A stretch of 64,000 nt of DNA, from assembly GCA_905182985.1 (NCBI GenBank), contig CAJJDN010000100.1, positions 280,399-344,398 on the forward strand, written 5' to 3'. Shown here in pieces: positions 11,262-22,300 of this stretch. The position numbers and the translations under genes were made by a program. Below the pieces are notes generated by a model. The model searched no databases. It saw nothing but the letters and a program-made list of their open reading frames with translations, and was not told the origin of the DNA. The first letter of the stretch is position 1; each line of letters starts with the position of its first letter. The DNA comes from Paramecium sonneborni (Eukaryota; Ciliophora; Oligohymenophorea; Peniculida; Parameciidae).

Positions 11262-12554
11262 TCATAATAATTTAGTATTAGATAGCTTTTATTCATTCAC
11301 TTTAATTATTTATGAGGTTAAGGATTGCACTTTTTAAAATTGTCTAATTCTTTTTACAAATTTTTCAGATTTTGTATTCAGAATCATATTTTACAAGTCA
11401 TTGCTTCTTTTATATAGATTGTCTATATTGATTTCAAGCATAGAATTAAAAGAAGAATCTTACTCTACACTTTCTTCTCTTGAATTAGATTATATTTTAT
11501 TAAAATTGGCTAAATAATGTCTCTCATTATTTTTTTAAATTCGAGCAGTCTTACATAATTTATATTTTTGATCCTTTTTTTATTAATTATCATCATTTTT
11601 AGGTTTCATGAACATATAAGCATAAAACTTTACATCCTTACTTAAAGGATCTGTTGTATTAAATTAATTAGGTTCAAATTAATGAAATTTCTTATTACCA
11701 TTCTTAAATTCTCTTATTAAATTTCTTTTAGCTTTAAGAAGAAGATTTTTTTCTTAATTTTTATCTTATTCTAAAAATTCATTTAATTTTGCATTCATCT
11801 TTTCTCTTTCCTTTTTTCTTGTTAAATGAATTGTTTATTAATCTGGTAAAGTCTTGCTCCTTAAACTATTAGATAAAACTTTATTATCATCAGTACCTAA
11901 ACGAACTCTCAATGATCCTTAAGGATTTTTAGAATATTTTATTTTATCATATTCTCTTACTCCATCAGCTTTTTCAGAAAGTAGATTCTTCGATTTAATT
12001 TTGTTAACATTTTTTTCACAAGTTTCAAATAAATGTTTAAATAATTGAACATCTTTAAGTGAATCTTTTTTATTTTTTGCTTGCATCCTTTATTGGATCA
12101 AAATTTGGATCTTATTAAATCTTTCTTAAATTTTAATTTTTCTTTAAAGTAGATCATCAGTTTATGAAGTATTTTATATCATAGATAATCTAACAGAGGA
12201 TCTTTATTTTAAATGACTTCTAAATTTATGTACATTTGAAAATAATTTTAGTTAATCCATTTTATGTGATTAACTTATGATATGATTACATTCATTTACT
12301 AAATTTAATGCTGTTTTCTGACCTTCTAAGTAATCTCTAAAACTATGCTTCAATTATTCGTTAAATAAAAATGGGTTCGGTTATTATAGAGGACACTCAT
12401 TTTCGAGTGGGTCTCTTGTTATTTTAATTTTACATTTTTTTGGAGATTCTTTAGGTCTCTATAAGTTTTCCCATAATGAAAAAGTTTCAGTAGTTTAATA
12501 AGTTGAAGGAGTACTATCTAATGTTACTCTAATCTTAAATTGATTGTTTTTCAT
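11262..12554 (-). CDS. hypothetical charged protein, probably helical
   Basis: One uninterrupted frame of about 430 codons from ATG (12552-12554) to TGA (11262-11264), with no intron required. The N-terminal third has a few Cys, Trp and Pro residues; the remainder is Lys/Glu/Asn-rich with long predicted helices (for example a TRKKEREKMNAKLNEFLEQ segment), suggesting coiled coil. No recognised domain, signal peptide or membrane span. It is the last of three same-strand genes separated by only 22-55 bp. Confidence 0.65.
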
Positions 12555-12609
12555 GAAATTAATATTTATAAAATTTTTAGTTATATTATAATTTTAAACT
12601 AAAATAATC

Positions 12610-13287
12610 TCATTTCAGTGCACTAGTTATGGCTTAAGCTAACTTTACTAATTCGCTCACATAACTAATATTTATAAATTAAAAAAAATTACTTTGCTCC
12701 CAATAAATGTCTATTAGTTTAAGAGGATTCAATCTTATTTCTTAAAGACACAATTTCATTCAATTATAAGTTATCACTTAAATTTCTTCTTTATTATGAC
12801 CTATAACTTAATTCAATAGGTCTGCTTTGATATGCTGGAGATTATTGTCGAGAACTTTGTAAATTAATATTGTTTCTACTCCCTAAAGAACTATTAATTC
12901 TTTTTAAATTTAAATTAATAATTACTTCTTTTATAAACCCTAAGCCTTTTGTGGGGAATAAGTAATTGATTTATCAAGAATTTAATTCTGTTATTAAGAA
13001 GAGTTTAATCTTGTATATGAGAAATCTCTAATTTTAGCTTGTAAGTTTTCAAATGATGGTACAGTGGGCATACTTTCTTTTCTAAAATATATTATCCTAT
13101 TACCTATAGGAATTGAATGATTTTTACGCAGAATCACTCTAATATTATAGGACTGGTACACATCTATCTTTTACTTAATTTCGAATTGATTTTATATCGA
13201 AATTGATATCTTAACTTCTTTAGGGTTAGGCTAACCAAGATCTTTACATTTTTTATTTTAACGATTAATTTATTTATCATATAACAT
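12610..13287 (-). CDS. hypothetical protein, Ser/Gln/Arg-rich
   Basis: ATG at 13285-13287, TGA at 12610-12612, with two implied introns (26 nt near 12902 and 28 nt near 12662). The N-terminal 70 residues could form a small beta-rich domain (alternating I/V and charged residues); the rest is low complexity, with a short C-terminal helix. No family recognised. It starts 22 bp downstream of the cystatin stop. Confidence 0.55.
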
Positions 13288-13309
13288 ATTAAATTATGTA
13301 AATAATATG

Positions 13310-13706
13310 TCATTAGGTGCATCCAACTAATTCAAAAGTTCCTTCTAATTCTTAAAGTACTTTCATTTCATAAACCTCATTATTACTCAATTCAACTTCT
13401 AACTAAAAGAATAAAATTAATTCTCATTCATACCCACCACATTACTCCTGCTACTATTTGAAAACCGACCTTTTCAACTCTAATCCAACTCACTTCAATT
13501 GATACATGGCAAACTCCATGAAATTCATGCATTGCTTTCTATACTGCTTTTTTATAATCTTCATCATTATGAAAATTTTATGGAGATTCCCATCTAATAC
13601 CTCCAGCAAGTTCTTATTATTTTTTGTGCATCTTATTTTCTATATAATGCCTTTTACCTTCCACTAGAAGTATTATTGTTATTAAAACTATTATCGTTTT
13701 ATTCAT
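13310..13706 (-). CDS. secreted cystatin (papain-family protease inhibitor)
   Basis: A hydrophobic leader (residues 2-15) precedes a single cystatin domain: the N-terminal Gly-Gly pair (ELAGGIRW), a helix with A-V-Q-KAMHEFHGV (family: A..A..EFN), then the diagnostic first hairpin QIVAG (family Q-x-V-x-G) followed by strands to the C-terminus. Length after splicing is about 120 residues, right for the family. One intron, 13403-13433 (31 nt), sits two residues after the hairpin. A Trp-Trp pair follows QIVAG-V-M; the second PW loop near the C-terminus is not obvious. Cystatins block papain-like proteases by tight binding, here probably in the secretory or vacuolar pathway. Confidence 0.8.
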
Positions 13707-14467
13707 TTATTTTATTTAATTAACATTATACTCATTTATGTAAATAAATATATTAATCTATTATAGACTGTTTTTTTATTAAAATCTCATAGAATAATAT
13801 AATTTTTTACAAAAACTTTAACAATAAATTTTAAATTTTATATTTCAACTCTTGTATGCTAAGATTTGTATTTTTTATAATTATTGAAAGATTAAGCTAG
13901 TCTAATATAAAACTTTAATTAATTTATTATGTTTAATTTAAATTAAATGAATATGTTTTCTACTTGAAGCTAATTAAAAGATATAAATAATTATTATTAC
14001 AGACCAAAGTATTCCTTGTTAAATTTATTTGGCAACCAAAACACTTTGGAAAAGTTCGTACTCTAATTCATTTAACATTCACCTTAAAAGTCTTTTTTAG
14101 CAATTTCTATGACTTAATTATAAATTAGAATATTTTCAAATTCAGAAGTATTTTTTCAATCTAGAGAGGGCTTTTTTTAGTTTTTTAATTCATTTGAGCT
14201 TGATGTTTCAAAGAAGGAGTTGAGAGTGTTTCATTTAAAAAAAAAAAACATGTAAAGAGAGAACAAGTATAACTAGAAGCAACTTTGCCATTTTTCAAAT
14301 AAAGGATTGTAAAAAAAAAAATTAATTAGTTTTTTTCTAGTTTTATTTAAGGATTAATCATTAGAATCTCTGGAGAAGGAATTCATATCAAAATAGGTAA
14401 TGAATGTATCTGTAATAATTTTTATGAAATTGTGTTATTATTTGTATTAAAATAATTTCTTTCAGTA
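13707..14467. other. AT-rich intergenic region between divergent genes
   Basis: About 760 bp separating the cystatin and AGC-kinase starts. The frame of the kinase stays open upstream to about 14340, so an unrecognised 5' exon is possible, but no in-frame ATG or clear intron supports it. Otherwise nothing recognisable. Confidence 0.5.
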
Positions 14468-16000
14468 ATGATGAATTAGGAACATAGGAAATTGAATTTA
14501 CTTAAATAAATGAAAATCGATACAAATGATATTTATCATATAGATGCAGAAAAGTTTTTTAAGAAATAATGCACATCCCATGAAACAATACTTATTTCTC
14601 GGATGATTACAAAAATCAATAAGAGAAATCATGAATAATTGAGAATGATAGCAATTTCTAATGAATTTGTTTATAACATAGATAAAAAGAATATTAAAAG
14701 AAAGATAGCAATAAACAAAATATTTGGAGTCACGATATCGAAAAAAAATTAAGAGTTTATTATTCATGTACCTGCAGAATCTGATTTATTGTACAAATCA
14801 TAAGAGAATAGAGATGTAATAATATTTTATTTAACTATTGCATTGAAAATGCACAATATAGATGTTATTAAAATTTATTTTGTAGAAGATGATTTTTTAT
14901 AGCCATATTGTATGCATAATTAAATACCTGACAAATCAAAATAAACTAGTTTACATCCAAAATGTTCAATTAGTATGTTATATCCTGAGAATTTTCAATT
15001 AAATTACATAAATATCATGAATAAATCAAAAGTAAATGAACTTTTGGTACTATTTGCTTATGATCCACTAAGATTACGTGTCAAATTAGATGATTATTAG
15101 AAATCTGTGGTTTTGTCTTAAGGATCTTTAAGTAAAATTTATTTATTACATAATAAATATGAGAAATAGTAACAATTCGCTGTATTAAAATGTGTCCCTA
15201 TGAATTCAGTTGATATAGATTTATTGGAACTCTTTCTCAAGAATTATGTGAAATTACCTTTTATCGAGGAACTTGAATTATGTTTCCTCTATAATGGTAA
15301 TGTTAATTTTATATTTAAATTTGTAAAAGGAGGGGATCTTTATTAACATCTAAAAGAGATAAACAATTTCCCAGAACAATAAGTAAAATAAATAGTTGCA
15401 TAAGTAGCAATAGCATTATCTGATTTACATGAGAGGGGAATTATTTTTGGAGATTTGAAACCTGAAAATATTTTAATGGATGAAAGAGGTTATGTTTGTT
15501 TAACTGATTTTGGATATGGTAAATTGAGAATCTATTAGGAATACAAAAAAACATAAGCAATTAATTTTACTACTGAATATTCCTCTCCAGAATATATTAA
15601 AAATGGAGAACTTACGAGAATGTCTGATTGGTATAGCTTAGGAATTCTAATTTATGAATTAATTGTAGGTATCACTCCTTTTTATCATAATAATTTTGAA
15701 ATTGCCTTGAAACTTATTCTCAAAGGTGAAATTCACTTCCCCAGGAATATAACTTGCTCTTCATAGTGTAAAGATATTATTCAAAAATTGACAAGGCATG
15801 ATAGCACTTAAAGATTAGGATTTCTCATGGATTTTAAGGAATTACAAAGCCATCCATGGTTTCATGATATTTCTTGGGAAGACTTAATATAAAAAAAATA
15901 TGATACTCTAGCTTATATACCATAGTTTAATGAAATATCCTAAATATCGGATAGATATTTTATTATGGAATAATTAAATGAAGATGAAAGAAATTGGTGA
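14468..16000 (+). CDS. AGC-type protein kinase with N-terminal PH/TH1-like domain, non-RD
   Basis: A single intronless frame. Residues about 40-130 ([44 protein letters not shown]) resemble the PH-like fold found in myosin TH1 and some kinases, which bind acidic lipids. The catalytic domain follows: FAVLKC lysine, [52 protein letters not shown], and an AGC-like C-terminal region. The arginine of the usual YRDLKPEN is Gly (FGDLKPEN) and the glycine loop keeps only one Gly, yet the VAIK Lys, catalytic Asp and DFG are present, so activity is plausible but would not depend on activation-loop phosphorylation in the usual way. ATGs at 14468 and 14471 are both in frame. Confidence 0.85.
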
Positions 16001-16060
16001 TTCTTTACATAAATACAATATGTTTATTATAAATTATTTTAAGTTAAAAATTTAAATTGA

Positions 16061-17211
16061 ATGTTTAAAAATTTTATGTATGTTGAATATGGACCAGAAT
16101 TATAGTGTCATGAGAAACTGTATTAGAATGCTTTAAAAAAATAGTAGAAATAAAAGGAGATTGATTACTAAAATTAATTATAAATGTTAATTTAGTAAGT
16201 TAATGAAATTGAAGATGAGCCACCTTAATAAATGACAAAAGATTTTTATGATTATTCAATGAAATGGAAAAATCTAGTTAATCAAAAACGCTTTTAAGAG
16301 TAGTATTAATATGAAATGAGTCTTTAACAAAAATCGTAACATTAAATACAAAAGTTACCATAAAATTATCTATCACCTATTGATGGTTGGAAATATCATG
16401 CTTAATAATATTTTGATAAAAAAGGAAGTAGATAATAAAATGAAACAAGTTTCTAACCAAGTATAAATGAAAAGTCTAAGATGATGGAATTTGATGAACC
16501 TGTTGAAGATAGATTAATTAAATATGGTTAATAAAGAGAATAGAAATATTTATTTGAAAAATAATTTGAAAAGTTTTATGAATAAGTCCAAAATGATCAA
16601 AGACCTACTAAACCGAATGAAGAAGTCTTTTCAAGATTATATAATTATGGTACATATAATGTCATTAGTAAGAACGTAAATTACCACAACCTGAAGTATA
16701 TTAATTGAATATCAACAAGTTGCCTCCTGAATTTGAAGAAAGAGTTAAAAAGCGTAGAGAATAGTATTCACTTTTTGAAAATAAATAAAATAGAGCTCAA
16801 ACTGAAATCACTGATCAAGAAATCAAAGTATTATCATAAAATTAGTTTGATGAATTTCTTAAACGCAATTTTTGTAATCATTATAGAACTTAATCTTTTA
16901 AAGAAGAATCAATTGAATCATATCCATTCTAACCTGAATTAAATAAAAAATCATTAGAATTAGCATCCAAAAATAATGACACTTTGATTGAAAGGTAAGA
17001 AAAGTTTTTAATTAAAAAGTAATAGACTTTATAATAATATTAAGAAGAATAATAACTTGAAAAATAAAGATAATTTGAAAATGAATTTAAATAAGTTAAT
17101 AAACCTAGTTCAAAGATAAGAGTCAATAAACCTAGTAAATCACCAATTCGTTAATAAAATGCATATAATTTATAAACATTAGTCAACAAATAAATTCCAT
17201 AATTATTTTGA
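16061..17211 (+). CDS. Gln/Lys/Glu-rich coiled-coil protein
   Basis: ATG at 16061, one intron of 23 nt near 16650-16672 that restores the frame, TGA at 17209. About 375 residues, almost all polar, with long helical stretches; the last 100 residues have dense Gln coded by TAA/TAG, then a basic Ser/Pro tail (KPSSKIRVNKPSKSPIR). This composition is common in ciliate cytoskeletal proteins, but no specific family was recognised. It follows the AGC kinase by 60 bp on the same strand. Confidence 0.65.
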
Positions 17212-17411
17212 ACAATTTAATGTTTTCCAATATATATAAATTTATATATCAAATAAAAATCAATAAAGATGGATAAGAATAAAAGTACTTAAAAGGTGTT
17301 CTATTACATTCTGACCTAAATATTCATATAATATATTCTTTTTAGGCTTTATTGATTTATATTATCTGTGAACAATTCTAATATTTTTTTATTTTAAAAC
17401 AATATATAAAT

Positions 17412-17989
17412 TCATCTAAAAATTCCACCACAAAACAAGCATATAACAATAACGATCATCAATTAGCCAACCGTAAATCCATCTTGGAATTAATTAAAAT
17501 AATTGATATCGACAGCAGATTTCTAAGCCTATTCATATTAATATTTGATAGATTATAATTCTTTTTGTAATGATTATGATTTAAGTTGTAATTCAGCAAG
17601 TATAGCTTCTTTCTATTATTATTAGACATCCAAAACTTCAATAGTAATTATAACATGATCCAAGCTTTTTCTGGATTTCCAAAAATCTTTCAAATCTTAT
17701 AAGGGATCTGTATATTCTGCATATTAAATTTCCAATTAATCTCCTTACAATTTGATATCCTAATTTTATTTAAATTTGATATTACTGCTGCCTCATTATT
17801 TTGAATGCAATTATCAAAATCTTAATGACTATGTATTAGTCCAAAGTAATGGTCTAATTTATAATTTGTGTTATTATTGCATCTGATTTTAAATGTAATT
17901 GGAACATTACTCACGTTTTTAATTTTAAACCTTAATCTATTAAACAAACCTTGTTGAAATTGAAAACTTTTATGGGATACTTCAATCAT
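17412..17989 (-). CDS. VAP-like tail-anchored ER membrane protein (MSP domain)
   Basis: The N-terminal domain follows the major-sperm-protein fold of VAP proteins: F-F at residues 9-11, a LRFKIKN strand, VPITFKI for the family V-FKV and a central Tyr. After a 26-nt intron comes a Glu/Asp-rich stretch, then a coiled coil (QKEAILAELQLKSQSLQKEL), then a C-terminal hydrophobic anchor of about 18 residues ending FCGGIFR. This domain order is exactly that of VAP, which recruits FFAT-motif proteins to ER contact sites. The frame is also open upstream to an ATG at 18463, but the MSP domain normally starts the protein, so 17989 is preferred. Confidence 0.75.
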
Positions 17990-19345
17990 ATAATTTTTTA
18001 TATATTATTTTATATAAAAATAAAATAGGTAGCATGATTCAATTTTGGTAATACTTTTTTTAATCGAAAAAAACCTCTAATAATTTAATAGAAATTTTTA
18101 AGCATATTTATATAAAAGAAAGGGATAAAAAATGAAATTTGAATTAAGAAAGATAAAAATATAATTGGATGCTCTTAATTAATAGTTTTGATTCCATATT
18201 TTATTAATTTTTACTATTGCTATATTTGAGTCTTTTTGGAATTAGTTTATATCCAATTTCCTCTGCTCATTTTACTTTCTAATTTATATTAAAAATTTTT
18301 ATTTAAACTTTATACTTTTAGCTTTTTCGAAAATCGAACTTCTAAAACCTTTTAATTTTCTCTCCTTATGAGCTTTAATAAACCTTGATAATGTTTTTTA
18401 ATTTTAAAATATAGAGTAGAATTTACATCTTTTAGTTGAAGTTTGCTTTAATTAGTGCCACATTTAAGATTAATGATGATAAAAATAAAATAAATAAAAA
18501 GAAAAATGAATTGATGTATTGAATCAAATTTAACACTTAAATTATTTATTGAATCAAAATTTAATTGAAGATTATGCAATAAGTATAATTTCTGTGGTTT
18601 ATTTCACAGAAAAATAGATATCTAAGAAGATAAATCAAAATTATTAACTAAATGTTTTTGATTTTTAAAATTATTAAAAAAATAAGAACCATCAAAATAA
18701 TGTTAAAGATATCGATTTTTCTAAAAAAGAAAAAATGATAATAATTGGTATTTCTAATAAACATTTAGAATTTATTAATTTTGATAATGATTAAATAAAA
18801 ATAAATAGATTGATTTTTAGCAAGAAGAGGTACGATTATATTTAAAGTAGTAAAATTTAATCGTGAATATGATTATTGTCAATAAAATGTTAATTCTAAC
18901 TAAAATTGCAACAAATTATCTTATGATTTTCTATTCAAATAGTCTGCAACATTTTCTTACATTAAGAAATTAAAACCTCAATTCTTAAAGATTCTAATGA
19001 TTAAAATACCCAATAATTTTATTATAAATATAATTTAATTATCCAAAATATATTCAAGTTTTAATCTTCTTTTGAAAAATAATAATCTGATTAAATAAAT
19101 AGATTAATTATTAAAAAAAATAAAACTATTTATTTTATGAATTGAAATTAAGATGAGTTAATTTGCATATAATGTGATTTTAAATTTCGCCATTTAAAAA
19201 ATGAAAAAATATAGACAATAATAGTGATAATTATTAAATAAATAAATGCTTGTTAAAACTCATAAAAGAAAGGATTTAAATTTAAAATTATGTTTGTTTT
19301 GATTTTTCGAAAAATAAATTTAATTTTAATTACTACAAATTATAA
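17990..19345. other. AT-rich region without a supported gene
   Basis: About 1.35 kb. A basic open frame continues upstream of the VAP start on the minus strand to an ATG at 18463, and a plus-strand frame of about 100 codons lies near 18800-19140; neither shows a domain or a credible start plus intron set. They may be chance frames or gene remnants. Confidence 0.45.
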
Positions 19346-22300
19346 ATGTCATAAGATGAGTATTAAGATTTTGAAGAGTATGTTTATAATGATGAATAGC
19401 AAATTGAAGAAGAACAAGAGGAAATAGGAATAAATGAATAAAGGATGGAATAAAGTAAATATAAGGTTATTATTTAAGCATGTTAAACTCAATAATATAT
19501 TTAAATAGTAGATTCAGATAAAAGTGAGGATCCATGCTTTTTAATATTATTATAAGAGAATAACATACCTTAATTGGAGATAGCTCTTTTATCAAATGTT
19601 TCTACTTTCTTTGATAGGTAAGCAAAATTATTTAATTATTGTGCAAAAATGATTGGTTTGATTACAATTGGATCATTAGGTATAAATAAGTATTATAATA
19701 AGAAAATATCAATTAATATTCAGTTCTATTGTGTAAATTTCTGAAATTGTTGTTTTAGATTTAAGAAATAGGGTCCTATTCTCAATTTTCATAATAATTA
19801 TTTTAACATTTAGGATGTTAAGATCATCAAATAGGATATAAAATAAATAGTGATTAATAATTAGTTTTATATTTAATGAAACTAATACTAAAGGAGGATG
19901 ATTAGTTTTAGAGGATTCTGCCTTATTTACCTAGATTTTTAATTTTTGCAATAAATCCACCTCAACCTTTTATTAGTTCAACATCTCCTAGAATATTATA
20001 AACATTAATAGTAAACAAAATAAATGAAGAATTATTTGATACATCATTTGAAAAATGCTTAAAATTAGATATTTTGGCATTGTCATACTTTTCAGAATAA
20101 ACTTAAAATATTTCTATTTATAAAGAAATAATAGTGACATTAACTTCCATATTTGAAAGGTAGTGTGATTTAATATATTTTTAGTTTACTTGATTAGAAG
20201 AATTCTTCAAATTTAGATAATTAATTGATTAATTTACTTTAATTCTTTCTTGCATTCACAACAAATGAAACAATTCTAAATACATTATTCAACAATGTTT
20301 TTCATAGAGTCCTCTATAATTCAATTAGATTTTCATAGCCTTCATTTGGATCATTAAATCCAGCTAAATGGTCTCAATAACCTCTAATACTTGATGCTAT
20401 GGTTAATTTAATTATAAGAATTGTTAGTGTAGATAAAATAGATAAGATTTTATTAGAAAATTTGTTTGATGATTTTATATTTCTTTTGGAAAAATAGAAA
20501 TTCGATTTTATTTATAGAGTTATTCTACCTATTCTTAATAGTGAATAAGTAAGATTAATACAGGTTTGTTTTCATCCTAGATTTAGTATACAAGAATGTA
20601 AGTTAAAAGTTGAAAATTCACTACGTGCCCAAAAAAAGAATATTTTATTTTATTCTACTCTTTTCACAGATATATTGACTAAAAATTAATGTTAATAAAT
20701 TGATTAGCTTGTTTAAGATTAATTAAGAACAGAATAGAATCAAAATAGTTTATAATAATAAATTTTATAAAATGATAATATATCTAAATTGAATGGATAA
20801 TGGATAAATTTACATTAATTTAATCCATTGAATCCTCATTTGAGTTCTTAGATTTTATTAGAGAAATTAAATGACAGAAATAATGTTTTATTTATTTTTG
20901 ATTTAATAGTAGGTAATGAAAATGTTAGATTAGTATGTTTTATTAATAACATAGAATCAGATTAAAAAACATATAAATTTATTTAGGCTAAATCAAATAC
21001 TTAATCATTTTATGTAATGATGATATAAGATGATCATTTTTGGTATGTTAATTCTTTTGATAAAAAATCACATCTTATCTTAGCTATTTAAGACAATATG
21101 TTGCAAATTACTCATAGCAATCGTCCAATTGCTTGTATTAATTTTCTAGATTTCTAATCTAGTTAGTTTGGATTCCCTTTCCAAAAAATATAATAAAAGA
21201 CTTCGCTTATTGATTAAATTAAGTATGCAATGATGGAATAAGATTGTTGTTTGATTTAAATTGAAATCTGGACTTTTGATCAATCCAAAGATTTTATATA
21301 AAAAATTGATATATCAGAATTACTTTAGAATAAAAGTTACACTTAATAATTAGACTATTACCTTTCTTAATTTAGATTCTAGCCTATTCATTTGATTCCA
21401 CATGATTTAACAATTTAAGAACTTTCCATATAATTAAATGAAAAAATTGATTTAAAAGTGCTGAAAGAAAATTAAATTAATGACATTACTGTCGATAAAG
21501 CTATATAATAACTTAATTTAAAGAAGCAATCTTAAAAACCTTTGTTAAATTATTTTTAAAGATATATTGGAGATACAAATAAGATACTGGAATAAATCAA
21601 TAAATATTTGAATGTTGTTAAGGCAGATTAAGTTTATAAAACATTATTTATGGAATTAGATTTCTTATCTGAAATAGATGGTTTTGCATAATTTATCCTT
21701 TAAACTGATGGATTTTTATAATTGTTACTTGTTATGGCATTCTTAAATAATAAAAAAGAAGGTAAAGAAGCTTACAATAAAATTGTTTAATTAATGTATT
21801 CATCTATTACAATCTTGTTAGATTAAAATCACAATTTGAAAAATAAAGCTTTAATGAAATCAAAAATTTAAATTAGAATAATTAATAGAATAGATTCTTA
21901 CTTAAATTTATTGAATCAAAAGATTAAAACTTAAGAAACTTTAAAGGGAAAGCTTAAAGGTATTGGATATGGTGATATAAATTATAGGATTTCAGATTTA
22001 ATTTTCAATCCAGATTAATAATTGGAAGGTGAAAAGAGATATATTGATATTCAACAAAGTTAGAAAGATATCAATTTAGAGACTTTACTGAAATGTTTAC
22101 GAATATTGATTGATTAAAATTATAAGGATCCTATGGTTATTTAATGCTTTCAGCTAACAAATATTTTAACTTTTTTAATTAAGTACTTTTAGAATATAAA
22201 TATAACTTAAATTGAAAATTCTTAGGTTTTTGGTGAAGTCTTAAAAATAATAGAAATTTTGGCAAAATTTTCAGTTACTTTAGAACTATTCATAATTAAT

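Noticed and set aside
14498..14767. Minus-strand hydrophobic frame
   Set aside because: Antisense of the PH-like domain of the AGC kinase.
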